Below are positions 1 through 7,874 of a stretch of 64,000 bases of DNA, in pieces; position 1 is the stretch's first letter, and each line of letters begins with the position of its first letter. Where the stretch lies: assembly GCA_963720765.1 (NCBI GenBank), contig CAVRGS010000013.1, forward strand, positions 124,001 through 188,000, written 5' to 3'. The stretch is from DASUAS01 sp963720765 (lineage in GTDB: Bacteria; Actinomycetota; Acidimicrobiia; IMCC26256; DASPTH01). Made by a program: the position numbers and the translations under genes. The notes under the pieces are model-generated. The model was not told the DNA's origin and ran no database searches. It saw nothing but the letters and a program-made list of their open reading frames with translations.

Positions 1-504
1 ACCGGCGAGGAGCAGGCCGACCTCGCAGTGATGGCGCGCTTCCAGCGCGAGGACGCGGCGTACGCGCAGCTCCAGGGCGCGCATCCCCAGACGCTCGGCA
101 TCGCGCTCGACGACTCACCGGCCGGTCTGCTCGCGTGGATCGCGCAGCGGTTCCGCGACTGGTCTGACTGCGACGGCGTGCTCGAGCGCAGCTTCACGAG
201 CGATCAGCTGCTCACCAACGTGATGCTCTACTGGGTCACGCGGTCGTTCACGTCGTCGGCGCGCCTCTACTGGGAGACGATGCACAGCGGCGTGTTGCGC
301 GAACCGATGGGACACGTGGACGTGCCGACGGGGATCGCGCGGTACCCCAAGGAGGAGATCCTGCGCTTCCCGCGCTCGTGGGTCGAGCAGCGGTACGACG
401 TGACGCACTGGGTCGACATGCCCCGCGGTGGGCACTTCGCCGCCATGGAGGAGCCTGAGCTGTTCGCCGACGACCTCCGTGCCTTCTTCCGGACGGTGCG
501 GTAG
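1..504 (+). CDS. epoxide hydrolase-like alpha/beta hydrolase, C-terminal part (5' end outside window)
   Basis: The frame is open from base 1, so the gene begins upstream of the window; the internal GTG at 28 is not the true start. About 167 residues are visible. The block QREDAAYAQLQGAHPQTLG and the later SARLYWE segment are typical of the cap and C-terminal half of epoxide-hydrolase family alpha/beta hydrolases. GGHFAAMEEPELFADDLRAFF near the end carries the expected catalytic His. The family opens epoxides to diols in the cytosol; the nucleophile Asp lies in the missing half, so haloalkane dehalogenase-like activity cannot be excluded. No neighbour inside the window is co-directional and close enough to be called an operon partner. 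Confidence 0.85.
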   Translation, partial: TGEEQADLAVMARFQREDAAYAQLQGAHPQTLGIALDDSPAGLLAWIAQRFRDWSDCDGVLERSFTSDQLLTNVMLYWVTRSFTSSARLYWETMHSGVLREPMGHVDVPTGIARYPKEEILRFPRSWVEQRYDVTHWVDMPRGGHFAAMEEPELFADDLRAFFRTVR

Positions 505-608
505 CGGTCGCGAAGAAACGGGGGGCTGCTCCACGCTTGAATCTCGCGTGGAGTCTCGGCTACAAGGGACAGGGGGCAGATCCCATACAGGAGGAGGTTC
601 GACTCCTT

Positions 609-968
609 GTGAAACGACTACTCGCTTCTGCCGCCATCGTCGCGATCGGGGCGGTCGGAGTCCCGATCGCCATTGCGACGCCCGCATTCGCTGCCGGCAA
701 GGTGTGTCCCACGTTCCGAGCTTCGGGCTTGAAGTATCAATGGGAGACCGCAGGAACCGGTTTCACGTGCAAGAGCGCGAAGCATTGGCTCGTGAAGCTG
801 ATCCGGGACCGCGCCGACACGAGCTCAGGAGAGGCCGCGCTCCACAACGGTCCCAAGGGCTACCACTGCTTCGCCACTCTCGACACCAAAGGCAAGGCGT
901 CCGGGGGGCTCTGCTACAAGGGCACAGTGGCGTATCCCAAATCGGGATTCACCTGGAACGGCACCTGA
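609..968 (+). CDS. small secreted protein with signal peptide and four cysteines, function unknown
   Basis: I chose the GTG at 609 because a GAGGAGG Shine-Dalgarno lies at 591-597 and the protein then begins directly with a signal peptide: VKR, a hydrophobic core to about residue 22, and an ATPAFAA cleavage site near residue 29. An in-frame start at 537 would bury the signal. The mature part is about 90 residues with four Cys (33, 54, 87, 102), consistent with two disulfides in an exported domain. I do not recognise a family. It lies between convergently or differently regulated genes, with no operon partner. The composition (Lys, Gly, Ser-rich) differs from the Arg/Asp/Glu-rich enzymes around it. 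Confidence 0.7.
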   Translation: MKRLLASAAIVAIGAVGVPIAIATPAFAAGKVCPTFRASGLKYQWETAGTGFTCKSAKHWLVKLIRDRADTSSGEAALHNGPKGYHCFATLDTKGKASGGLCYKGTVAYPKSGFTWNGT

Positions 969-1047
969 GCGCCAGGCCGACCGCCGAGACTGCCGCTCGG
1001 CGTGGACGATCGGGCAAGGTGTGCTCCGCTCGCCGGCCCAAAGGGTC

Positions 1048-1716
1048 TCAGAGTCCCAGGAGCAGCCGGGTGATGCTGTCCGCCAACCAATCCCGGTACA
1101 CGTCTGCGGTCCAGTCTCGTTGGCTACGCAAGAGTCGGTGGACATCGGGGCCGGCGATGGTCCAGAGGATGTCGGTGGCGTGCTTCTCGTCGAGACCGGC
1201 GCGGAGCTGCCCGGACGCGGTCAGGGCCCGCACGGTTCGGCGCATTCCCTCGAGACGCTGACGCTGCTGGACGTCGGTTCGCAGCGCAGCGATCTCGGGA
1301 TCACTCCCAGCGGCGGAGAGCATGAGGTCGTCGATGCGGCGGGCCCGTTCGTGAACGTCGGTGATGCCTTCCGCGACGAGTCGTGCGCGCTGTCGAGGGT
1401 CGGGTTCGGCGGCGAGCGCTTCGGGCTGGCCGCGGTCGAGCAGTGCCACTGGCGAGTCGTCACCGGCGACGCGCACGTCCATGAGGGTCGTGAGAACACC
1501 TCGCTTCGAGCCGAAGGCGGTGTACACGGTGTCGACCGACACGTCGGCTGCCGCCGCGATGGCCGTGATGGTCGTGGCGCCGTACCCGTCGGAGAGGAAG
1601 AGCTGCTCGGCGGCGTCGAGAATGTTGCGGCGCGTGAGCCTCGCCTGCTCGGCGCGCAGGGTCGACCGGTACGGGCGACGCGAGCCTTGGGAAGGCTGGT
1701 TGACGGGCGTGGTCAT
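1048..1716 (-). CDS. TetR/AcrR family transcriptional regulator
   Basis: 222-residue protein. The N-terminal helix-turn-helix spans about residues 28-75 (RRNILDAAEQLFLSDGYGATTITAIAAAADVS... with YTAFGSKRGVL), the classical TetR DNA-binding domain. The rest is a helical ligand-binding domain of normal length. It is transcribed divergently from the SnoaL-like gene at 1769 with only 52 bp between starts, and an imperfect palindrome lies in that gap, so it probably represses its neighbour and itself. The ligand cannot be deduced. Confidence 0.9.
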   Translation of the reverse strand: MTTPVNQPSQGSRRPYRSTLRAEQARLTRRNILDAAEQLFLSDGYGATTITAIAAAADVSVDTVYTAFGSKRGVLTTLMDVRVAGDDSPVALLDRGQPEALAAEPDPRQRARLVAEGITDVHERARRIDDLMLSAAGSDPEIAALRTDVQQRQRLEGMRRTVRALTASGQLRAGLDEKHATDILWTIAGPDVHRLLRSQRDWTADVYRDWLADSITRLLLGL

Positions 1717-1721
1717 TTCAT

Positions 1722-1736
1722 CCTAGTTTACATAGG
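1722..1736. promoter_or_regulatory. candidate TetR operator between divergent genes
   Basis: CCTAGTTTACATAGG has complementary outer arms CCTA/TAGG and lies in the 52-bp spacer between the TetR gene (start 1716) and the SnoaL-like gene (start 1769). Position and symmetry suit an autoregulatory operator, but the inner bases are only partly symmetric. Confidence 0.4.
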
Positions 1737-1768
1737 TTGAATCGAGTGATCATGGATTGGAGATCGCG

Positions 1769-2197
1769 ATGGCAACCGAGCGAGCGAAGGAACTGGCCCG
1801 GAGGGTGTGGGACGAGGCCTGGAACGAGGGAGATCTCGCGGTGGTCGACGAGGCGCTCGCGGCCGATGGTGTCGACCGCCACGCCCTCGACGCCGACGAC
1901 ATCCGTGCCCACCTCAAGCAGGCCATCACCGAGTTCCGCACCGGCTTTCCCGACCTCCGCGCCGAGGTCGAGGACATGGTCGCCGAAGGCGACCGGGTGG
2001 CCATGCGAGTCGCCCTCGCCGGTACGCACACCGGTCCCTTCTTCGGCACTGCCGCCACCGGGCGCGCCATCAGCATCGAGCAGTATCACTTCATCCAGGT
2101 GAACGAGGACGGCCAGTGCGTGCGCCACTGGGCGAACGTCGGTCTCGACGACCTGTTCCGCCAGATCGGCGTGATGCCGGCCGCTCCCGCCGCGTAG
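1769..2197 (+). CDS. SnoaL-like (polyketide cyclase / ester cyclase fold) protein
   Basis: About 142 residues from the ATG at 1769, chosen over the TTG at 1757 because GGAG at 1759-1762 sits 6 nt upstream. The pattern of an N-terminal helix (RVWDEAWNEGDLAVVDEALAADGV), then FRTGFPDLRAEVEDMVAEGDRVA, then GTHTGPFFG and a C-terminal WANVGLDDLFRQIGVMP is typical of the SnoaL/ester-cyclase branch of the NTF2-like cone fold. Members bind small hydrophobic metabolites and some are isomerases or cyclases, but the substrate is not predictable. It is divergent from its likely TetR regulator. Confidence 0.85.
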   Translation: MATERAKELARRVWDEAWNEGDLAVVDEALAADGVDRHALDADDIRAHLKQAITEFRTGFPDLRAEVEDMVAEGDRVAMRVALAGTHTGPFFGTAATGRAISIEQYHFIQVNEDGQCVRHWANVGLDDLFRQIGVMPAAPAA

Positions 2198-2279
2198 GCG
2201 CCGCGCTCTCGCGCACTACCGCTTCGAGGTGGTGACGCGACGGCAGGTGCCATCCAGGGAGTTGCGCGAGACCCTGAGG

Positions 2280-3929
2280 TCATCCCAGTTCCGGGCGCAT
2301 GCCGGGGCGCACCGACGTGTCGAGCTGCACCTCGTCGCGGCGGATGGGCGTGCCGTTCACCAGCACGTGGCGCAGCCCGACCGGCTCCTCGGCGGTGAGG
2401 CGCTCGCCGTCGGCGGGGAAGTCGCGCACCCGCCGGATCGGACCGGGCGCGACCGTCGCCGGGTCGAACACGGTGAGGTCGGCCCACGCGCCCTCGCGCA
2501 CGTAACCGCGGTCGACGAAGCCGAACATGTCGGCCGGCTCGCCGGTGAGCTTGCGCACCGCCCGCTCGATCGGCATCAGCTGTCGCTCGCGCACCCACCC
2601 GCCGAGGAAGTCGAGCGGCAGCGGCGCGTCGCAGAGCTGGCCCACGTGCGCGCCGGCGTCGGACAGGCCGAGCGCGACCTGCGGATGGGTGAGGAGCTGG
2701 CGGACCGGACCGTCGTCGTCGTTGGCGATGTAGATGCGAAAGCGCGTGTGGAGGTCCTCGGCGAGCGCGACGTCGCAGATCACGTCGAGTGGCCCGACGC
2801 CGCGCTCGCGCGCGAGGTCGTCGACCCGTCGCCCTTCGAGCTGCGGGTGACGGTTCGACTCGGAGATCTCGCACGTCTCCCAGCGCGGCGCCATGGGCTG
2901 CTCGGCCAGTTCGGAGGTCGCCCGGGCACGCCACTCGGGATCGGCGTAGGCGTTGAGGCGCGCGTCGCGGTCGAGGTCCATCAACGCGCCGAACATCGGG
3001 CTCACGTTGAGGCTGAACGGGCTGTCCATCGTGAACTGCATGGTGAGCGGGCGCGGCGTCACCTGCGGCCACACCTGCACGCCGCGCGCGACTGCTTCGT
3101 CGTGCAGCGCGAGCTGCGGGTGGTGACGATCGTTCGCCAGCGCGAACAGGGGATAGGTGAACGGGCGGCCGATGCGCGGCTGGTACTCGTACATGTCGGC
3201 GTAGGTGCACTGCTCGCCCGCGGTGGCGAGCACCACGCCCTTTCCGGTGCTGCCGGCGGCGAGGAACAGCGCCTCGACCTCGTCGGGCTCTGCGAAGCGG
3301 CTGGGCACCGGCTTCCCGTCCATGCCGCGGTGGGTGTAGGCGAAGCTGGTGGAGAACCCAGCGGCACCAGCGCCGATCGCCTCGACGACGAGCGCGCACA
3401 TCTGCTGGATCTCTTCGGGAGTGGCGGCGCGCTCGTAGGCATCGTCACCCATCACGAACAGCCGCACCGAGCTGTGCCCGACGTAGGCCGTGAAGTTCAG
3501 GACGGTCCCGCGGGACCGCACCAGCTCGAGGTACTCGGGGTACGTGCGGAAGTCCCACACGATGCCCTCGGTGAGCGAGCCGGCGTCCATGTCCTCGACG
3601 TTCTCGAGGGTCTGCACGATGACGTCGTGGTGCTCGGCGCGCGTGGGTGCGATGGTGAACCCGCAGTTGCCGGCGACCACGGTGGTCACACCCTGCGACG
3701 ACGACGGCCGCATGGCGGGATCCCAGAACACCTGCGCGTCGTAGTGCGTGTGGATGTCGACGAAGCCGGGTGCGACGACGCAGCCGTCGGCGTCGAGCTC
3801 ACGGTCGCCGTGGAGGTCGGGTGCGATCTGCGTGATGCGCCCGTCGCTCACCGCGACGTCGGCGCGCCGGGGGTCCGCTCCGGTGCCGTCGACGACGGTG
3901 CCCCCGCGGATCACGATGTCGTGGCTCAC
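2280..3929 (-). CDS. D-aminoacylase-like (N-acyl-D-amino-acid deacylase family) amidohydrolase
   Basis: 549-residue amidohydrolase-superfamily protein. The metal-binding HTHYD is at residues 60-64, with GNCGFTIAP (Cys 89, the residue bridging metal in D-aminoacylases) and GLSDAGAHVGQ near residue 437 carrying the conserved Asp. The family hydrolyses N-acyl bonds with one or two zinc ions, but many actinobacterial relatives inside catabolic operons have unknown amide or lactone substrates. It is the last gene of a five-gene minus-strand operon, and its start overlaps the stop of the SDR by 4 nt. The length is normal. Cytosolic, no signal peptide. Confidence 0.88.
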   Translation of the reverse strand: MSHDIVIRGGTVVDGTGADPRRADVAVSDGRITQIAPDLHGDRELDADGCVVAPGFVDIHTHYDAQVFWDPAMRPSSSQGVTTVVAGNCGFTIAPTRAEHHDVIVQTLENVEDMDAGSLTEGIVWDFRTYPEYLELVRSRGTVLNFTAYVGHSSVRLFVMGDDAYERAATPEEIQQMCALVVEAIGAGAAGFSTSFAYTHRGMDGKPVPSRFAEPDEVEALFLAAGSTGKGVVLATAGEQCTYADMYEYQPRIGRPFTYPLFALANDRHHPQLALHDEAVARGVQVWPQVTPRPLTMQFTMDSPFSLNVSPMFGALMDLDRDARLNAYADPEWRARATSELAEQPMAPRWETCEISESNRHPQLEGRRVDDLARERGVGPLDVICDVALAEDLHTRFRIYIANDDDGPVRQLLTHPQVALGLSDAGAHVGQLCDAPLPLDFLGGWVRERQLMPIERAVRKLTGEPADMFGFVDRGYVREGAWADLTVFDPATVAPGPIRRVRDFPADGERLTAEEPVGLRHVLVNGTPIRRDEVQLDTSVRPGMRPELG

Positions 3930-4774
3930 TTCGCGTCGCCTCCTTCTGCAGACTTCTCCGCCGAGCCCGTCTTGGCCCGGGCCGCGCGTGCCTCGTCGCC
4001 GGCCTTCACGCCCCGCATGAGGTCGCGCAGTTGCGTGACCGGTGGTCCGGCGCTCGTGCCGCCGTCGATCGGCATGACGATCCCGGTGATCTGCGCCGAC
4101 CGGTCACTCGCCAGGTAGAGCACCGCATCGGCGACGTCGGCCGGCGAACCGTGGCGCTGCAGGGGCTGCATGGTGCGGATGACCGAGCCGAGGTCGTAGT
4201 TGGTGATGCCGGTGGGGATGTGCCCGGGGGCGATGCAGTTCACGCGGATGTTGTGCGGCGCCAGGTCGATGGCGGCCGACTTGCTGAACTGCACGACGGC
4301 CGCCTTCGCGGCGCGGTACACGATCGGGCCGGCGCCGCCGGTGGTCGCGGCGATGGACGCGGTGTTGACGATCGCGCCGCCACCCTGCTCGGCCATCTGC
4401 CGCGCCGCCCGCTGCGTGCCGAGCATGACGCCTTTCAGGTCGACCCCGATCACGGCGTCGAAATCGGAGAGGTCGTTGTCGATGAGGCGCTCGAACTTGC
4501 TGCCGATGCCCGCGTTGTTGAACATGACGTCGAGCCCGCCGAACTGCGCGACCGCGAGATCGACTGCGGCCTGCATGTCGTCGGCGTTGCTCACGTCGAC
4601 CCGCTGGAACGCCACCGCATCGCCGAGCTCCGAGGCCAGTTCCTCGCCGCGTCCCTCGTCGATGTCGGCGATGACGACCCGGGCACCTTCGGCGACGAAC
4701 CGTTCGACGGTGGCACGACCGATGCCGCCCGCCCCGCCGGTCACGACCGCGACCTTGCCCTCGAGTTCCCCCAT
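3926..4774 (-). CDS. short-chain dehydrogenase/reductase (SDR)
   Basis: 282 residues. TGGAGGIG at 12-19 (NAD(P)-binding), NNAG at 86-89, Ser140, Tyr153 and Lys157 (YRAAK) form the classical SDR cofactor site and catalytic tetrad. Asp-Ile-Asp after the second strand (ADIDE) favours NAD(H). An extra 30-residue, Ala/Lys-rich tail follows the usual C-terminus. It starts 2 nt from the aldo/keto reductase stop and overlaps the amidohydrolase by 4 nt, so it is translationally coupled. It probably oxidises or reduces an alcohol/ketone intermediate generated by the operon P450; the substrate is inferred only from context. Confidence 0.92.
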   Translation of the reverse strand: MGELEGKVAVVTGGAGGIGRATVERFVAEGARVVIADIDEGRGEELASELGDAVAFQRVDVSNADDMQAAVDLAVAQFGGLDVMFNNAGIGSKFERLIDNDLSDFDAVIGVDLKGVMLGTQRAARQMAEQGGGAIVNTASIAATTGGAGPIVYRAAKAAVVQFSKSAAIDLAPHNIRVNCIAPGHIPTGITNYDLGSVIRTMQPLQRHGSPADVADAVLYLASDRSAQITGIVMPIDGGTSAGPPVTQLRDLMRGVKAGDEARAARAKTGSAEKSAEGGDAK

Positions 4775-4775
4775 G

Positions 4776-5780
4776 TCAGAGTCCCTTCTCGATCCAGTGG
4801 TCCGGTCGCGGGTCGACCCCGTGCCGGGCGAAGATCTCGTCGATCGCGGCCTGGTCGGCCGCGCCGAGCGTCCAGTCGAGTGCCGCGGCGTCGTCGTCGA
4901 CCTCCGCGACGGACCGGCATCCGACCAGCGACGCGGTCACGCCGGCCGTCGCGGTCGCCCACCGCAGCGCGAGCTGTGCGACCGAGTGGCCGCGCGCCTC
5001 GGCGAGTTCGCGCAGCTCGTTCACCACCGCCACGTTCTCGGCGATGCGACCCGGGCCGAACAGGTGCTCGAACAGCGGCGACATCACGCCCCACTTGTCG
5101 GTCTTCGAGCGCCAGTCGTCGGCCGGGAAGGAGTGGTCGGCGGGCAGCGTGCCGCTCAACAATCCGTACGCCAGCGCGCCGTAGCCGAGGAAGCCGACGT
5201 CGTTCCTGACGCACCAGGGGACGAGGTCGGCCTCCATCCGGCGATCGAACAGCCCGTACACGTACTGCACGACGTCGATGCGGCGAAACTTCGCGCACGC
5301 CTGCACTTCGTCGAGGGTGAAGTTGGAGAGCGCGACGAAGCGCACCTTGCCCGCGCTCACCACCTCCTCGAGCGCGCCCAGCGTCTCCTCGAACGGGGTG
5401 TCGCGGTCGGGCCAGTGCACGGTGTACACGTCGACGTGGTCGGTGCCGAGGCGTTGCAGGCTGGCGTCGATCGATGCGTGCACCCGCTCGGCGCGACCAT
5501 CACGAAAGTTGGCGCGCTCGGTGTAGCCGGTACCGAACTTGGTGGAGATGATCGCCTCGTCGCGCCGACCGCGCAGCGCGCGTCCGAGCGCTTCCTCCGA
5601 CGCGCCGAAGCCGTAGGCCTCGGCGGTGTCGAAGAGGTTGATGCCGACGTCGAGCGCGTGGCCGACGGCGCGGGCGAACTCGCGCGCATCGATGTCGCCG
5701 TAGCCGCCGCCCACCTCCTGGCAGCCGAACCCGATGGCCGACACCTGCACGCCGGTGGCTCCGAGCGGGCGTTGCTCCAT
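4776..5780 (-). CDS. aldo/keto reductase
   Basis: 334 residues with the AKR TIM-barrel pattern. Asp51 (FDTAEAYG), Tyr56, Lys81 (STKFG) and His122 (YTVHWPD) form the complete catalytic tetrad, and the C-terminal half carries the usual NADPH-binding region (LVGCRSVAEVDDDAAAL). It resembles the L-glyceraldehyde-3-phosphate reductase/aryl-alcohol dehydrogenase branch. NADPH-dependent carbonyl reduction in the cytosol is the expected role. It sits between the P450 (28 nt upstream) and the SDR in the minus-strand operon. Confidence 0.92.
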   Translation of the reverse strand: MEQRPLGATGVQVSAIGFGCQEVGGGYGDIDAREFARAVGHALDVGINLFDTAEAYGFGASEEALGRALRGRRDEAIISTKFGTGYTERANFRDGRAERVHASIDASLQRLGTDHVDVYTVHWPDRDTPFEETLGALEEVVSAGKVRFVALSNFTLDEVQACAKFRRIDVVQYVYGLFDRRMEADLVPWCVRNDVGFLGYGALAYGLLSGTLPADHSFPADDWRSKTDKWGVMSPLFEHLFGPGRIAENVAVVNELRELAEARGHSVAQLALRWATATAGVTASLVGCRSVAEVDDDAAALDWTLGAADQAAIDEIFARHGVDPRPDHWIEKGL

Positions 5781-5808
5781 CAGGGTCGGTCCACCGTCGA
5801 CGCGGCGC

Positions 5809-7068
5809 TCACGCGAGTCGGCAGCGAACGGGGAGGTGCTTGATCCCGCCGTTCACTGCGGAGTTGAGTCGCTCCACCGGGCCGGTCACCTCGAACGAGT
5901 CGAGGCGCGCCAGGAGGTGGTGGAACACGGTGACCATTTCCATGCGCGCCAGGTGTGCGCCCATGCAGAAGTGCTGCCCGATGCCGAACGCGAGGTGCGG
6001 GTTGGGGCTGCGGTCGATCCGGAACGCGAACGGATCGTCGAAGACCTCGTCGTCGCGATTTCCCGATGCGAAGAAGAGCGCGAGCTTGTCGCCCTCGTGG
6101 ATCTCGACGCCGTGCACCTCGGCATCTTCCATCGCGGTGCGGGTGAAGTGGATGATCGGCGTGACGTAACGCAGCATCTCCTCGACCGCACCGGCGAGGA
6201 GATCGGGATCGTTGCGCAGGCGAGCCCACTGCTCTCGGTGCTGGTCGAGCGCGAGGAGGCCGCCGCTGATCGCGTTGCGGGTGGTCTCGTTGCCGGCTTC
6301 GACGATCAGCTCGCAGTACGAGAGCAGTTGCATCTCGGTGAGCGGCTCGCCGTCGATCTCAGCCGCGATCAGCTCGCTCACGATGTCGTCGCCAGGCTCG
6401 CGTCGATGCCGTTCGATCAGTTCGGCGAGATACGTGTGCATCTCGATGCGGGCGCGGCGCAGCGTCTGGCCCGGACTCTCACCGGGACGGCGGAACTCGG
6501 GATCGTCCTTGCCGATGACCTCATTGGTCCAGCGGAACAACAGCTCGCGGTCTTCGTGCGGAACACCGAGGAACCACGCGATCACCGCGATGGGAAGCGG
6601 AGCGGCGACGTGCTGCACGAAGTCGAACTCCGCACCTTCTGCCGCGGCGTCCTCGATGCCGTCGAGCACCTCCAGCGCAAGGCGTTCGATGTCGTGGTTG
6701 CGCTCCTTGATCGCACGTGGGGTGAGTCGGCGCATCGCGACTCGTCGGAGCGGGCCGTGGCGGGGAGGGTCGAGGGTGACGACCATCTCGATCGGTTGGC
6801 CCATCGCGCCCTTCGGTCCGATCATCAGGCCGTGCTCGTTGGAGAACCGGTTCGGCTGTGACGCCACGTCGAGGATGTCGGCGTGCTTGGTGATGGCCCA
6901 GAACGGTTCGTAGCCCTCGGGCTCGAACCATGCGACCGGTGCCTCGGCGCGAAGTTGCGTCCACACGTCGTCGGGATAGCCGTGCTCGGCGTAGCGCGCC
7001 GGATCACAGAGGTCGAGCGGATCGATCGAGGCGGGGTGGAGGACGCGATCAGTCCTGAAGTCGGTCAT
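5809..7068 (-). CDS. cytochrome P450
   Basis: 419-residue soluble bacterial class I P450. The I-helix motif EAGNETT is at 257-263, the ExxR pair is Glu297/Arg300, and the haem-binding loop FGIGQHFCMG has Cys368 as axial ligand. There is no membrane anchor, so it needs a separate ferredoxin and reductase, which are not in this window. It lies 6 nt after the TetR gene and heads the catabolic part of the operon (P450, AKR, SDR, amidohydrolase), suggesting hydroxylation of a hydrophobic substrate as the first step. Confidence 0.95.
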   Translation of the reverse strand: MTDFRTDRVLHPASIDPLDLCDPARYAEHGYPDDVWTQLRAEAPVAWFEPEGYEPFWAITKHADILDVASQPNRFSNEHGLMIGPKGAMGQPIEMVVTLDPPRHGPLRRVAMRRLTPRAIKERNHDIERLALEVLDGIEDAAAEGAEFDFVQHVAAPLPIAVIAWFLGVPHEDRELLFRWTNEVIGKDDPEFRRPGESPGQTLRRARIEMHTYLAELIERHRREPGDDIVSELIAAEIDGEPLTEMQLLSYCELIVEAGNETTRNAISGGLLALDQHREQWARLRNDPDLLAGAVEEMLRYVTPIIHFTRTAMEDAEVHGVEIHEGDKLALFFASGNRDDEVFDDPFAFRIDRSPNPHLAFGIGQHFCMGAHLARMEMVTVFHHLLARLDSFEVTGPVERLNSAVNGGIKHLPVRCRLA

Positions 7069-7074
7069 GCGCGT

Positions 7075-7713
7075 TCAGGCTCGTTCGAGGGCGGCGAGGG
7101 TCTCGGCCGACGCGGGTGCTTCCAGGTAGCCGACGATTCCGTCGACCACGTCACCGAGTGCGACCGCGAACGGGAGCACGGGCTGGCCGAAGCCGCGGGC
7201 GCGCTCGCGGTCGGCGGCCGCGTGCACCAGCGATGCCATCGCGCGCCGGATGCGATGCGTGCGCAGCGGTTCGACGAGGTGCGCGAGCAGCGATGAGATG
7301 TGCGCGTGGTACGCGCGCGTCGACGTGACCAGGTCGTCAGGGAGGTCTTCGAAGAGGTCGGTGCGACCCGACTGCGTGAGCATCGAGACGAAGCTCATGT
7401 AGTTGCTGTCGTCGAGCTCGCTCTGCTCGAACATCCAGCGGGCTTCGCACTCGACCCACGCCCGCAGGTCGTCGGGTCGACGCTCCGCGAGGAGCAGATC
7501 GCGCCGCTCGCGCAAGCGGGGGAGCCGGTATTCGAAGACCGCCTGCACGAGTCGGTCCTTGGTCCCGAAGTGGTACTGCACCGCGGAGTTGTTGCCGTTG
7601 CCCGCTGCCGCGCCGATCTGGCGCAACGAGACGCCCTCGACGCCGCGCTCGGCGAAGAGGCCCTCCGCGGCCAGGACGATCTGCTCCTTCGTCGACGGGG
7701 TGATCACCGCCAC
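7075..7713 (-). CDS. TetR family transcriptional regulator
   Basis: 212 residues from a GTG start. HTH: KEQIVLAAEGLFAERGVEGVSLRQIGAAAG, then SAVQYHFGTKDRLVQAVFEYR. The conserved QYHFGTKDRLV block places it with regulators such as KstR2/FadR-like TetR proteins that sense acyl-CoA or small organic ligands; this is family resemblance only. It is the first gene of the minus operon and is divergent from the P450 at 7875. The 161-bp spacer carries an 18-bp palindrome and a promoter motif shared with 17225, making this gene the best candidate regulator of both. Confidence 0.9.
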   Translation of the reverse strand: MAVITPSTKEQIVLAAEGLFAERGVEGVSLRQIGAAAGNGNNSAVQYHFGTKDRLVQAVFEYRLPRLRERRDLLLAERRPDDLRAWVECEARWMFEQSELDDSNYMSFVSMLTQSGRTDLFEDLPDDLVTSTRAYHAHISSLLAHLVEPLRTHRIRRAMASLVHAAADRERARGFGQPVLPFAVALGDVVDGIVGYLEAPASAETLAALERA

Positions 7714-7803
7714 GATGGTCGACTCCGCTCCGGCGTGGTGGTCGTCGGGGTCGCCCGGCCCCGCCTCGGCTGCGTCTCGTTCACAGACGAGATCCCATCA
7801 CCC

Positions 7804-7831
7804 TGGACAGCGAAAGTCAATCGTCTTAAAG
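7804..7831 (+). promoter_or_regulatory. candidate promoter of the P450 operon, sharing a 21-bp motif with the promoter at 17232-17261
   Basis: TGGACA (7804-7809), a 16-nt spacer and TTAAAG (7826-7831) make a SigA-like promoter reading toward 7875. The spacer and -10 hold GAAAGTCAA-N2-GTCTTAAAGT (7812-7832). The same motif, identical at 19 of 21 positions, occurs on the minus strand just before the alcohol dehydrogenase start at 17225. Confidence 0.6.
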
Positions 7832-7839
7832 TTCAGACG
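7822..7839. promoter_or_regulatory. candidate operator palindrome overlapping the P450 promoter
   Basis: CGTCTTAAAGTTCAGACG has perfect 5-bp arms (CGTCT/AGACG) and pairs at 7 of 9 positions. It overlaps the -10 box and lies between the divergent TetR (start 7713) and P450 (start 7875), as expected for TetR repression. Confidence 0.5.
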
Positions 7840-7874
7840 TTCCGAGAACTGCCGTCCCGGGGGAGAGCGCTCGC